From NCBI RefSeq assembly GCF_009363275.1, contig NZ_CP045324.1, forward strand, positions 3,224,001 to 3,288,000: a DNA stretch of 64,000 nucleotides. The letters are read 5' to 3'. Position 1 is the first letter of the stretch, and every line of letters begins with the position of its first letter. The notes below the pieces were generated by a model. That model saw only the letters and a list, made by a program, of their open reading frames with translations. It had not been told where the DNA came from and searched no databases. The position numbers and the translations under genes were made by a program. Shown piece by piece: positions 23,979 through 32,122 of the stretch. Origin of the DNA: Marinobacter sp. THAF197a (lineage in GTDB: Bacteria > Pseudomonadota > Gammaproteobacteria > Pseudomonadales > Oleiphilaceae).

Positions 23979-25874
23979 TCAGGCCTTCTCGACCAACATG
24001 CGACCACCCATCTCCATATGCAGCGCATGGCAGAACCAGTTGCAGTAGTACCAGTAAACCCCAGGCTTACCAGCCGTAAAGGTCACCGATGCCGTCTGCT
24101 GAGGACTGATCTCCATACTCACACCATGGTTCACCATACAGAACCCGTGAGTCACATCCTCGATGGAGTCCAGATTGGTCACAACCACCGTCACCTCATC
24201 ACCCTCCTTGACCTTGAACTCCAGCATCCCGAACTGAGGTGCCACAGAGGTCATGTACACACGAACCTTCTTGCCATCCCGGATAACCTTGTTATCCGCT
24301 TCCAGCGTCACGCCGTCTTTCTCAGCCTGCGCACGGGTAGAGGCAAAATAAGGATCGTTCCGGTCCCAGATCTTCTTCGGACGGATCTGGTCACGGCGCA
24401 CCAAAATACAGTCATGCGGTTCAGCGAAAGCCGGACCGTCGTGCACCAGCTTCATCTCCTCACCGGAAATATCGATCAGCTGATCGTTCTCCGGGTGCAG
24501 AGGGCCTACCGGCAGGAAACGGTCCTTGGAGAACTTGGACAGCACCACCAGCCACTTGCCATCGGCATCGCGTGATTCGGTCAGCGACGCGTGGTTGTGG
24601 CCCGGCTGATAGTGAACGTCCAGCTTCTGGCGGATGTAGTTCACGTCTTCGCCATTGTAGTGCTTAATCGCATCCGCAATGTTCCACTTGGCCACCTGGC
24701 TGTCGATAAACAGCGTGGTGTAGGCATTGCCGCGGCCATCGAACGTGGTATGCAGAGGCCCAAGACCCAGCTCCGGCTCGCCCACAATCGGATCACGATC
24801 ACCGATCTTGTCGTCGAACAGGTCATCCAGCCTATCGATGGCAATAATAGACACCGTCGGAGACAGTTTGCCGTTGGCGATGAAGTACTTGCCATCCGGC
24901 GAGGTGTTCAGGCCGTGCGGGTTCTTCGGCACCGGAATGTAACGGGTAACGTCGGAACCCTTGCGCCCCTCTACCACCGGTACGTCGGAATCACCGATGG
25001 TTTTGAAGTTACCGGCCTTTACCGCAGCTTCAATGCGTTCAACATTGAACACCACCACCCAGTCGCGATCGTTACGCATGGTACCGGCCAGGTCTACCGC
25101 CTTCTCGGAGTTGTAGCAGGTAGAGGCTGCGTACTTGCCGGTGAAGTCCGCATCGGTGTTATCCAGGTTGCCGTCGACAATCACCTGCCAGGCTACTTCC
25201 ATGGTGTCTGCGTCTACGGCCGTAAACATGGTGTAGCTATTCTCCAGGCTATAATCGCTGCCATCATTCGGCTGCGGAATTACGAACTCCGCGTTACAGA
25301 AGACGTACTTGGTGCGCGGTACTTTCTGCAGACGCAGGCCGTGAATCGCCTGGACGTTCGGGATATGCGTGACCTTGTCGGTCTTGAAGATATCCAGGCG
25401 GATACGGGCAATCCGGCTGTTGGCCTTGTCATTGATGAACAGGTACTTGCCATCGTAGTGGCCATCGTCCATGGAGACGTGCGGGTGGTGACAGTCGCCA
25501 TTCAGATACAGCTTGTCTTTGCCCAGGATCTCCTTACTTTCGTCGGTGATACCCCAGCCGGTGGCAGAGTCCACGTTGAACACCGGAATCCGCATCAGCT
25601 CGCGCATGGACGGAACACCCAGAACACGCACTTCACCCTGATGCCCACCGCTCCAGAAGCCGTAGTACTCATCCAGCTCACCTGGCCCAATATGAGCCTT
25701 GTTGCGGGCGTCTCGGGCCGCGGCGGCGAACGATTCGCGGGTCATCATGGTGGTACCCAGGCCGGTTGCACCAGCCACGCCGGCAAGAGCTGCAGCGCCC
25801 ATAAAGCGACGGCGGCTCAGACCACTTTCCGGCACCTCCGGCGTACCTTTGTTCAGATCATCTTGCTTACTCAT
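23979..25874 (-). CDS. nosZ: Nitrous oxide reductase NosZ (clade I, Tat-exported)
   Basis: This 631-residue periplasmic copper enzyme reduces N2O to N2. It begins with a twin-arginine signal (LSRRRFMGAAALAG), which places it in the Tat-exported clade I. The beta-propeller carries CuZ His ligands such as in GDCHHPHVS and HNHASL. The C-terminal cupredoxin domain has the CuA motif CNWFCHALHMEM. Its length is normal. It follows nosR in the operon with a 75-base gap and depends on NosDFYL for metallation. No truncation or missing ligand is apparent. Confidence 0.97.
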   Translation of the reverse strand: MSKQDDLNKGTPEVPESGLSRRRFMGAAALAGVAGATGLGTTMMTRESFAAAARDARNKAHIGPGELDEYYGFWSGGHQGEVRVLGVPSMRELMRIPVFNVDSATGWGITDESKEILGKDKLYLNGDCHHPHVSMDDGHYDGKYLFINDKANSRIARIRLDIFKTDKVTHIPNVQAIHGLRLQKVPRTKYVFCNAEFVIPQPNDGSDYSLENSYTMFTAVDADTMEVAWQVIVDGNLDNTDADFTGKYAASTCYNSEKAVDLAGTMRNDRDWVVVFNVERIEAAVKAGNFKTIGDSDVPVVEGRKGSDVTRYIPVPKNPHGLNTSPDGKYFIANGKLSPTVSIIAIDRLDDLFDDKIGDRDPIVGEPELGLGPLHTTFDGRGNAYTTLFIDSQVAKWNIADAIKHYNGEDVNYIRQKLDVHYQPGHNHASLTESRDADGKWLVVLSKFSKDRFLPVGPLHPENDQLIDISGEEMKLVHDGPAFAEPHDCILVRRDQIRPKKIWDRNDPYFASTRAQAEKDGVTLEADNKVIRDGKKVRVYMTSVAPQFGMLEFKVKEGDEVTVVVTNLDSIEDVTHGFCMVNHGVSMEISPQQTASVTFTAGKPGVYWYYCNWFCHALHMEMGGRMLVEKA

Positions 25875-25949
25875 AGCTTCAACTCCGTTATTGGTTATGG
25901 CGGTTTTAGCTTCTCATGGCTTTTTATGTGTACTGCTTACAGGTACTGC

Positions 25950-28094
25950 TCAATTCACCTGAACCACGGGAATCTCTTCCGGGTGGCCCGGTGCGTTGTG
26001 ACCACGGCGTTTGCCCCGTCGCTTGACGATCAGCGGCGGACACTTGTGGTCATCGAAATAGGTCATCTGGCAATCCAGGCAGTAGTGGCATTCCATGTAA
26101 TTGATGTGCCCATCCGGATGGATAGCCTGCACCTCACATTCGTGGTCGCAGAGGCGGCAGGGGTTGCCGCACTCTTTGCGGCGCTTGAGCCAGTCGAACA
26201 CCCGCAACTTGGACGGCAGCGCCAGGGCGGCTCCAAGCGGGCACAGATAGCGGCAGAAGACTTTACGGGTGAACAAATTGACCACCAGCAGCAACACTGC
26301 GTAGGTCACAAACGGCCAGGTACGATCGAATTTAAGGGTAATAGCGGTTTTGAAGGGCTCCACTTCCGCCATTCGCTCGGCGGTGGCCAGAGAATCCAGC
26401 GAGACGCCAAACAGCACCAGCAAGATGATGTACTTGATCGCCCATAGGCGCTCATGCACGGCAAACGGCACGGTGTACTGCGGGACTTTCAGTTTGCGGG
26501 CAATTTCGTTGGTCAGTTCCTGCAGGGCGCCGAACGGACACAGCCAGCCGCAATACACCGCCCTTCCCCAAAGCACCACAATGCCGGCCACCACAGACCA
26601 GAGAATGAACAGCATGGGATCAATCAGGAAGGTTTCCCACCGGAAGCCGCTGATCAGGCTGTTTACAAAGGTCAGCACGTTGACGATCGACAACTGCCCC
26701 AGGGCATACCAGCCGATAAAGAACAGGGTGTAGGTCAGAAACGCGTGGCGAATCCAGCGCATCATGCGCGGCTTTTGCACCAACCAGTCCTGGAAGAACA
26801 GGATGAACATCAGCACGCCAATTCCCAGACCAATGACGATGATCTGAAACTGCTTCTGGTACCAGACCTGAACCCACATGGGCTGCTCTTCCAGCCACTC
26901 TTCCTGGGTCAACTCCGGTTCCGCACGGGTGTAATATTTGTCAGGCAGTTGGTATTCTAGGGGGAACACAGCAAATTCGCTGTCCAGAGGGCCGGTCTGG
27001 CGTTTTACTGTCAGCTCCAGGGACCAGGGCTCACCGGGGTCAAAGCTGTACTGCTGGCGAATGATGAAAATGGCCATTTCCGGCAGGCGCGGCATATCGC
27101 CCAGATACACATCGCTCAGGCGATAGTAGTCCAGATCCCGGAAGTTGAAGGTGTCTCCGAACTGGCGAATCTGCAAGCGATCAAAGATACCGCCACGCAC
27201 ATAGCCTGAACCACGGAAGGAGTAGGACCCGGTGGCCAGCACCGCAATGGCATGCTCGCCTTCCTTCAACTCGGACATCAACCACTCATATTGGCGATCA
27301 CCCAGCAGGTTACGACCAATGGATGGCGCATCCAGGTAGGCGGCGTACAAGTCGATCAGCGCGTCATCCCGCTGATCCGGCGCGGCCGCCTCAACGCCCT
27401 CGGCAGGGCTACCAACAAAGGCGTCATCCACCTGGCCCCGGCTCAGCAACATCCGGCGAATTGAGCCGTCACCGGTTAATTCTGTCCAGGAACGTTGCCG
27501 GAAGCGGTCTTTGATCACTTCAGCCTTGGGTGGCCGTTTACCAACGCCAACGCCTTCGACCAGGCCAAGCTCCCCGCCAACTCGATGCGCCGTGCGCATA
27601 ATGACTTCGTTGATGACCATGACCGTGACGGTGGCACCGGATAAACCATCTACTGCCACCCTACGTTCGGACGATTTCCCCCCAACGGTTACTCGCTGGT
27701 CAGCTTTCAGGCCGGCGTATTGGTCAGTGAACTCATGCATCTTGGCTTCGGGAATACCGATCAAGAGAATCGGTTCATCGTGATGGATCACCCGTGCGCC
27801 TTTGATCTCGCCTTCGGTATCCAGCACCACCATGGCGTTCAAGGGTTTACCGGAGTATGCCGGGGTTTGCACAAAATCGAGGGTCTGGTAGGCGTAGCCC
27901 ACCAGTTCATCGCCGGCGTAGAGTTCCTGGATGGCCCGGTTGTCTTCCCGGGGCTCATAGCGAGTGACCGACGGAATGGCAACCTGGATCACCTGCCGGC
28001 CGGCAACGGGCTCGTATTCACTGAGCGACGTGGCGCTGGCAACCGATGCAAGAAGCATCAATGCCAGCATTACGAGAACAGATTCCCTGAACAC
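25950..28094 (-). CDS. nosR: NosR, flavinylated membrane iron-sulfur protein for N2O respiration
   Basis: This polytopic protein of about 714 residues passes electrons from the quinol pool towards NosZ. It has a signal segment, a periplasmic FMN-binding domain with the flavinylation motif VDGLSGATV (acceptor Thr near residue 155), several membrane helices with CGWLCPFGALQE and CRYLCPLGAAL, and a C-terminal ferredoxin-like part (CGNPCRLCDHECEV, then CHYCLDCQ). The frame is open to a TTG at 28106. The GTG at 28094 has GGGGG five bases upstream and keeps a charged signal N-terminus; an ATG at 28070 is also possible. An FNR-type site lies 45 bases upstream. No apbE flavin transferase gene is present in this window. 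Confidence 0.94.
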   Translation of the reverse strand: MFRESVLVMLALMLLASVASATSLSEYEPVAGRQVIQVAIPSVTRYEPREDNRAIQELYAGDELVGYAYQTLDFVQTPAYSGKPLNAMVVLDTEGEIKGARVIHHDEPILLIGIPEAKMHEFTDQYAGLKADQRVTVGGKSSERRVAVDGLSGATVTVMVINEVIMRTAHRVGGELGLVEGVGVGKRPPKAEVIKDRFRQRSWTELTGDGSIRRMLLSRGQVDDAFVGSPAEGVEAAAPDQRDDALIDLYAAYLDAPSIGRNLLGDRQYEWLMSELKEGEHAIAVLATGSYSFRGSGYVRGGIFDRLQIRQFGDTFNFRDLDYYRLSDVYLGDMPRLPEMAIFIIRQQYSFDPGEPWSLELTVKRQTGPLDSEFAVFPLEYQLPDKYYTRAEPELTQEEWLEEQPMWVQVWYQKQFQIIVIGLGIGVLMFILFFQDWLVQKPRMMRWIRHAFLTYTLFFIGWYALGQLSIVNVLTFVNSLISGFRWETFLIDPMLFILWSVVAGIVVLWGRAVYCGWLCPFGALQELTNEIARKLKVPQYTVPFAVHERLWAIKYIILLVLFGVSLDSLATAERMAEVEPFKTAITLKFDRTWPFVTYAVLLLVVNLFTRKVFCRYLCPLGAALALPSKLRVFDWLKRRKECGNPCRLCDHECEVQAIHPDGHINYMECHYCLDCQMTYFDDHKCPPLIVKRRGKRRGHNAPGHPEEIPVVQVN

Positions 28095-28138
28095 TAAAAC
28101 CCCCAATCCAATCGGAATACAACTAGGGTGGACAATGA

Positions 28139-28152
28139 TTGATAAAAATCAC
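28139..28152 (-). promoter_or_regulatory. FNR/DNR-type site upstream of nosR
   Basis: On the plus strand the sequence is TTGATAAAAATCAC, a 9-of-10 match to TTGATnnnnATCAA. It is 45 bases upstream of the GTG chosen for nosR, close to the activating position for an FNR-family protein. The encoded DNR-like regulator at 28656-29405 is the natural candidate. Confidence 0.7.
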
Positions 28153-28198
28153 ATACCTCTTTTTGGATACGCCAGCGGCGTAACCGGACCGGACCGGT

Positions 28199-28600
28199 TC
28201 AGCCCAGGCTCACGGCCTGGCCGGATTGATCGAGAGGCAGGTAATTGCCAACGTTACCCATACGGATGCTCTCGACCATCATGGTCATGGGTTGCTGGGC
28301 TTCATCACTGGAGGGTTCTATGCCGCCACGGCCAGACATGGCCGCCACGAACACCATGTCCCAGTCCTGGCCGGTGGTTCTGGACTCTTCCGCCAGCACG
28401 CTGAACTCGGAGGCTTCAGATGGCGTTTTGTCAACGCAGATCACCGGAGTCAACGCCCCACCCTCACCACGTTCGAAGGCGGCCCGCTCGGCAGCAGATG
28501 CATCGTCCGGCAGTTCGACTTTGCAGAACACAAACAGGAATCGCTGAGGCTCATGTTCGTTCTGGCTGGCCTTCACAAGGTCCTGGTAACTGCTGATCAT
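28199..28600 (-). CDS. Conserved hypothetical protein downstream of dnr
   Basis: This is a 133-residue soluble protein. It starts MISSYQDLVKASQ and contains PQRFLFVFCKVELPDD, GALTPVICVDKTPSE and a C-terminal NYLPLDQSGQAVSLG. It has no signal peptide or membrane segment. I recognise it only as a type of conserved protein that is sometimes labelled ribonucleotide reductase subunit alpha in databases, a label its size does not support. The ATG at 28600 follows AGGGGC. It is 55 bases downstream of the DNR-type regulator on the same strand and upstream of nosR, so it is probably part of the nitrogen-oxide response. Confidence 0.7.
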   Translation of the reverse strand: MISSYQDLVKASQNEHEPQRFLFVFCKVELPDDASAAERAAFERGEGGALTPVICVDKTPSEASEFSVLAEESRTTGQDWDMVFVAAMSGRGGIEPSSDEAQQPMTMMVESIRMGNVGNYLPLDQSGQAVSLG

Positions 28601-28655
28601 AAAAATGCCCCTGACTTGGCGAAAATTGGGAAAAAGGGCCCGGAGGGGCCGAAAA

Positions 28656-29405
28656 CTACTGACTGATTTCAATCAGTCGCTGAGGGTCGGAAATAAACAG
28701 TTTGCTGCGGTTTACCCGGACCAGTCCGTTGGATTTGAGATCGGCCAGAATGCGTGAGAAGGTTTCCGGCTGCATGGCCAATCGCGAGGCCACCAGGCAC
28801 TTGGGCAGGGGCAGTTCGACTTCGCCTCCTTCCAGGGTGCCATTAGGCAGCAGGTCGATCAGGTAACGGATCAGGCGGTCACGGGCGTTCTGGACGGTCA
28901 TGATTTCCAGGTCGTGGAACCGTGTTACGGCACGCATGGCGTAATGGCGAAGCGCGGCCTGGGCGTATTCCGGGTGCCGGTCGAGCAGTTCCTGGTAGGC
29001 TTTAACCGGGATCATCAGTACTTCGCTGGATTTGAGTGCTTCGGCGTAGCAGGCGTACCTTGGCGGATCGGCGTAGATCATGACTTCAGCGAAGCAGTCG
29101 CCGGGGGCGATGCTGTCGAGGGTTCTGTCGATGCCGGAGGAGTCCAGGCGATAGAGTCTGAGGCGGCCGCTGATCACAAAGAAGAAGTGGTGCGCTGGCA
29201 TGTCCTGGCGGTAAAGCAGCTGGTGGTGGCCCAGGCGCAGGCGCCGGGACTGCTGGATGAGGTAGTCCAGATCGTGGGCTTTGAGGCTGCGGAACAGGGC
29301 GTGGCTGCGTAGTGCTTCCAGGCCGTCTTCTTCATCAAGCGGTTTGTTGATGGCGACGAGTACGGGTTTGCTGTATCGGCTTTCGGCGCTTTGGGTGACG
29401 GCCAT
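28656..29405 (-). CDS. dnr: DNR-type Crp/Fnr regulator of denitrification
   Basis: This 249-residue regulator has a cyclic-nucleotide-binding-like domain (RQDMPAHHFFFVISGRLRLYRL) and a winged helix with recognition helix QPETFSRILADLKSNGL. The helix carries the E-xx-SR pattern that reads TTGA half-sites. No N-terminal Cys cluster is visible, so it is a DNR-like rather than FNR/ANR-like protein; DNR responds to NO through haem. Its location between nosR and the nar genes supports control of nos, nor and nar. An FNR-type dyad in its own upstream region suggests control by ANR or by itself. Confidence 0.85.
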   Translation of the reverse strand: MAVTQSAESRYSKPVLVAINKPLDEEDGLEALRSHALFRSLKAHDLDYLIQQSRRLRLGHHQLLYRQDMPAHHFFFVISGRLRLYRLDSSGIDRTLDSIAPGDCFAEVMIYADPPRYACYAEALKSSEVLMIPVKAYQELLDRHPEYAQAALRHYAMRAVTRFHDLEIMTVQNARDRLIRYLIDLLPNGTLEGGEVELPLPKCLVASRLAMQPETFSRILADLKSNGLVRVNRSKLFISDPQRLIEISQ

Positions 29406-29519
29406 TGGGGTATCCTCTCTGCATATTCATGCATTCAATATCTTGTTTTAAATAGTAGAGGGATAGTGGTGAAAAATCGCTCCCCCGATGGGGGTATAAG
29501 GTGGGTTCTTGTTGAGTAG

Positions 29520-29533
29520 TTGACGTAACTCAA
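29520..29533 (-). promoter_or_regulatory. FNR/ANR/DNR-type site upstream of dnr
   Basis: TTGACGTAACTCAA on the plus strand (TTGAGTTACGTCAA on the minus strand) matches the TTGACnnnnGTCAA form at 9 of 10 positions. On the minus strand a TTATAC hexamer (29494-29499) lies about 20 bases downstream of the dyad, a normal arrangement for an FNR-activated -10 element, leaving a leader of about 80 bases before dnr. Confidence 0.65.
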
Positions 29534-29573
29534 TTATTCGCCCTGCTAACTAGTTTGGGGTTTGGAGCGCCGT

Positions 29574-29680
29574 CATTGGGCGGGATCAGCTTTCCAAAAC
29601 ACGCTGTGAATACTTCCCTGTACGCTCTGCTCCGCCATCCATGGCTCCGCAAGGTTTTGGAAAGCTGATCCCGCCCAATG
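29574..29680 (+). repeat. Long hairpin repeat, copy 3 (ppiC/dnr intergenic)
   Basis: A 107-base element with perfectly complementary 27-base arms (29574-29600 and 29654-29680). The arms again end inward in TTTCCAAAAC but have a private outer part (GGGCGGGATCAGC). The core CCGCCATCCATGGCTCCGCA lies at 29632-29651. Its loop differs from copies 1 and 2 (ACGCTGTGAATACTTCCCTG), so it is a second subfamily. Confidence 0.9.
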
Positions 29681-29744
29681 CCTCCAGACTCAGGTGAAAT
29701 CGCCAGGCTTTCTCCCCCGGGACGAATCCGTTTCACCAGAGTTC

Positions 29745-30551
29745 TTATTGCATCAACGGCGAATCCGGCAGCTCCAGGTCGACGCCTTCTATGCCGGTTT
29801 CAACGGCCAGGACTTGCAGGTACTGGCGGAAGGCGCGGCGGGTGACACTTTCGCTCAGGTATTGGCGAATCTGGGGTTTGACGTGTTCGTACGGGAGCTG
29901 TTCGCCGTCGATTCGTTGGTCTACCCGGACGATGTGCCAGCCGTAGCGGGTTTCGATGAGTTCGGGATTCAAACCTTCGGTGAGGCTGAGGACCGGGCGT
30001 TCGAATTCTTCGACGGTCTGGCCTTTGCTAATCTGGCCTAGGCTGCCGCTCTGGTGGCGGGATTCGCAGGCGGAGTATTGTTTGGCCAGTTCGTTGAACT
30101 GTGAGCGGCCGTCCAGGAGGGCGGTCAGGAGTTGTCGGCCGGCTTCTTCCTGGCGCATGCGTTCTTCGATGTCGTCCGGGGCGGCAGCCAGGAGGATGTG
30201 GCTGACGGCCATGATGGTGGGGCTGCAGAATCGGCCGGGGTTGGCGTTGTAGAAGCGTTCGCAGTCCTGTTCATCGGGGTCCGGGACGTTGAGTTCGAGT
30301 TCCAGTACCCGGGCTATGCGGTCTTCTTCGTCTTCGATGTTGTCCAGGTTCAGGCGGCTGGCCTGTTGCAGGAGTAACTCGCGGATGACGAGGCTTTTGG
30401 CGGCTTCGTGCCAGGCTTCGGCCAGTTCTTCGGCGGGGTGGTGCTGCATTTCCCGGGCGATGTCGTCTTCGTGGATCAGCGTGTCACCCACATACACCGG
30501 AGGGAACTGGTTTCTGGGTTTGCCGGCTTCGCCGACGGGGATTATTTGCAT
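29745..30551 (-). CDS. PpiC-type peptidyl-prolyl isomerase of the nar cluster
   Basis: This 268-residue protein has a parvulin domain in its second half (SHILLAAAPDD, then RSQFNELAKQYSACESRHQ, and SGSLGQISKGQTVEEFERP, ending YGWHIVRVD) and a helical N-terminal region like NifM/PpiC proteins. No signal peptide is seen, so it acts in the cytoplasm. Related genes commonly follow narGHJI, where the protein is thought to help fold or assemble nitrate reductase; that role is inferred from context. The ATG at 30551 has GGAGAA upstream. A hairpin separates it from narI. Confidence 0.87.
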   Translation of the reverse strand: MQIIPVGEAGKPRNQFPPVYVGDTLIHEDDIAREMQHHPAEELAEAWHEAAKSLVIRELLLQQASRLNLDNIEDEEDRIARVLELELNVPDPDEQDCERFYNANPGRFCSPTIMAVSHILLAAAPDDIEERMRQEEAGRQLLTALLDGRSQFNELAKQYSACESRHQSGSLGQISKGQTVEEFERPVLSLTEGLNPELIETRYGWHIVRVDQRIDGEQLPYEHVKPQIRQYLSESVTRRAFRQYLQVLAVETGIEGVDLELPDSPLMQ

Positions 30552-30575
30552 GTTGCTTCTCCAAAAAGATTCTTT

Positions 30576-30665
30576 GCCACGGACGGCACGGACATTCACG
30601 GACAAAGACGAACAGGAACTTGTATAAAATCATTCCTGTCCGTGTGAGTCCGAGCCGTCCGTGGC
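30576..30665. repeat. Imperfect long hairpin between narI and ppiC
   Basis: The outer stem pairs 30576-30593 with 30648-30665 (left arm starts GCCACGGACGGC, one mismatch in 18). An inner stem pairs CACGGAC and ACAGGAA on the left with TTCCTGTCCGTG on the right, with an extra internal stretch. It is unrelated in sequence to the three CCATCCATGG-core repeats. Lying inside the narGHJI-ppiC transcript, it could protect the upstream mRNA or lower ppiC expression. Confidence 0.75.
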
Positions 30666-30675
30666 TGCTTCAGAT

Positions 30676-31353
30676 TCAGGCGCGCTTGCGAACCACCTGG
30701 TACTTCCGCCCGAAGTACTCCACCGGCACGCTGAGCATGTGCACCAGTCGGGTGAACGGGAAGAGCACGAAGAGGGTCAAGCCCAGGAAAATGTGCATCT
30801 TGAAGATCCAGTGAGCGTCAGCGACGTAAGCCGCCACACCGCCCTGGAAGGTCAGCACCCCCTGAGCCCAGGCGGAGAACTTGAGCATCTGGGAGCCATC
30901 CAGGTGACCCATGGTGGGGATAATGGTCAGCAAGCCCAAAGTAACCTGTACCACAAGGATGCAGATAACCAGGTTGTCGGCCATAGTGCTGCTGGCACGT
31001 ACTCTGGGATCAGTCAGTCGGCGCCAGGCGAGCATGGCGCCGCCAATCAGACACATGACGCCGGCGATACCGCCAACCACGACTGCCACGATTTGTTTCT
31101 GGCCCGGGGTCAGCAGCCATTCGTAGGCCCATTTCGGAGCCAGCAGGCCAACCAGGTGGCCGAAGAAGATCACCAGGATACCCACATGGAACAGCACGCT
31201 GGCCAATACCATGTTCTTCTTTCGTAGCATCTGACTGGAGTGGGCTTTCCAGGTGAACTGACCGTGGTCATAACGCGCCCAGGTGCCGATGAACAGGACG
31301 GCCAGGGCGATGTATGGGTATACCCCGAAAAACAGTGTGTTTAGATAGGACAT
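30676..31353 (-). CDS. narI: Respiratory nitrate reductase gamma subunit NarI
   Basis: This 225-residue membrane cytochrome b oxidises quinol and passes electrons to NarH. Five hydrophobic segments are visible. Candidate haem-ligand His residues occur in LFHVGILVIFFGHLVG and in DAHWIFKMHIFLG followed by TRLVHML. The ATG at 31353 lies eight bases after AGGAGG; the ATG two codons upstream is too close to that site. It ends the narGHJI core and is followed by a hairpin and ppiC. Confidence 0.96.
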   Translation of the reverse strand: MSYLNTLFFGVYPYIALAVLFIGTWARYDHGQFTWKAHSSQMLRKKNMVLASVLFHVGILVIFFGHLVGLLAPKWAYEWLLTPGQKQIVAVVVGGIAGVMCLIGGAMLAWRRLTDPRVRASSTMADNLVICILVVQVTLGLLTIIPTMGHLDGSQMLKFSAWAQGVLTFQGGVAAYVADAHWIFKMHIFLGLTLFVLFPFTRLVHMLSVPVEYFGRKYQVVRKRA

Positions 31354-31371
31354 TATCATTTCCTCCTGCGC

Positions 31372-32112
31372 TTACGCGCGTCCTGTCTGACGGGGTGTGG
31401 CGTCCGTCATCAGCTGATCGCTCAGGTGAATGGTCTGGGTCTGTTCCAGCTCGCGGCGGCGTTGTCCAACCACGCCACCGGTGCCGCAGGAGCTGCCCTG
31501 GTCATCCACAAATTTCACCATTTCTTCTTCCCAGACCTTGTCGAGGGCTTCCGGGGTATCGTCGCGCTCTTCCGAGGCAACGATACGGGCCAGTTCCTGA
31601 CGATCCGCCTTGCGACCGGACAGCACCAGCAGTGCGTCCATGATCACGTGGTACACGCTCTCGCGCTGGTACAGGCGCTCGCCCAGCAGGCCGAGAATGT
31701 GATGGATATCTTCAAGCCAGTTCTGGATTTCGTCCCAGGGCCGGGTCGACAGGTATTCCAGAAACAGCGGCAAGTAGTCCGGCAGTTCCTTGGCGTCAAT
31801 TTCCAGGCCGTTGGCGCGGTATTGCTCCATCAGGTCGACCATGGCCTGGCCGCGGTCACGGGATTCTCCATGAACGTGTTCGAACAGCAGCAGGGAGGTA
31901 GCCCGGCCCCGGTCGAAGGTGCCTACGTAGGATTCCTGAAGGTCCAACAGGTCTCCATCGCACAGTCGGTCGATGCAGGTCAGCAGCTGTTCCTTGTTCT
32001 GCCGGGGCAGCCGGCTGTCCTCCAGGACAGCGGCGACCAGGGCGTCTTTGGATTGCTGCAGTTCGTCGGTGGGGTACTCGAGTACCCGCGCCAGTACTTT
32101 CAGAAGTTGCAT
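31372..32112 (-). CDS. narJ: Nitrate reductase assembly chaperone NarJ
   Basis: This 246-residue cytoplasmic chaperone is needed for insertion of the molybdenum cofactor into NarG and attachment of NarGH to NarI. Conserved blocks are LARVLEYPTDELQ near the start, SYVGTFDRGRATSLLLFEHVHGESRDRGQAM and ELPDYLPLFLEYLS. Its length is normal. It starts 10 bases after the narH stop with GAGGAG upstream and precedes narI. Confidence 0.96.
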   Translation of the reverse strand: MQLLKVLARVLEYPTDELQQSKDALVAAVLEDSRLPRQNKEQLLTCIDRLCDGDLLDLQESYVGTFDRGRATSLLLFEHVHGESRDRGQAMVDLMEQYRANGLEIDAKELPDYLPLFLEYLSTRPWDEIQNWLEDIHHILGLLGERLYQRESVYHVIMDALLVLSGRKADRQELARIVASEERDDTPEALDKVWEEEMVKFVDDQGSSCGTGGVVGQRRRELEQTQTIHLSDQLMTDATPRQTGRA

Positions 32113-32122
32113 AACTTGCTCC

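Larger units (their letters stand above)
29406..29744. other. Intergenic region between ppiC end and dnr start
   Basis: This is the longest stretch without a gene in the window, 339 bases. It holds the dnr promoter region with an FNR-type dyad at 29520-29533, a short CCCCC/GGGGG hairpin near 29482-29494 in the presumed dnr leader, and the third copy of the long hairpin repeat at 29574-29680. I see no further reading frame with a ribosome site in it. Confidence 0.7.

Noticed and set aside
23753..24028. N-terminal extension of the nosD frame through the hairpin repeat.
   Set aside because: The translated repeat gives low-complexity residues before a proper signal peptide that begins at 23752, and the extension would overlap nosZ.
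24591..26447. 618-codon open frame on the plus strand opposite nosZ and the end of nosR.
   Set aside because: It spans two real genes and their intergenic gap in antisense and shows no domain or ribosome site; the minus-strand genes account for the sequence.
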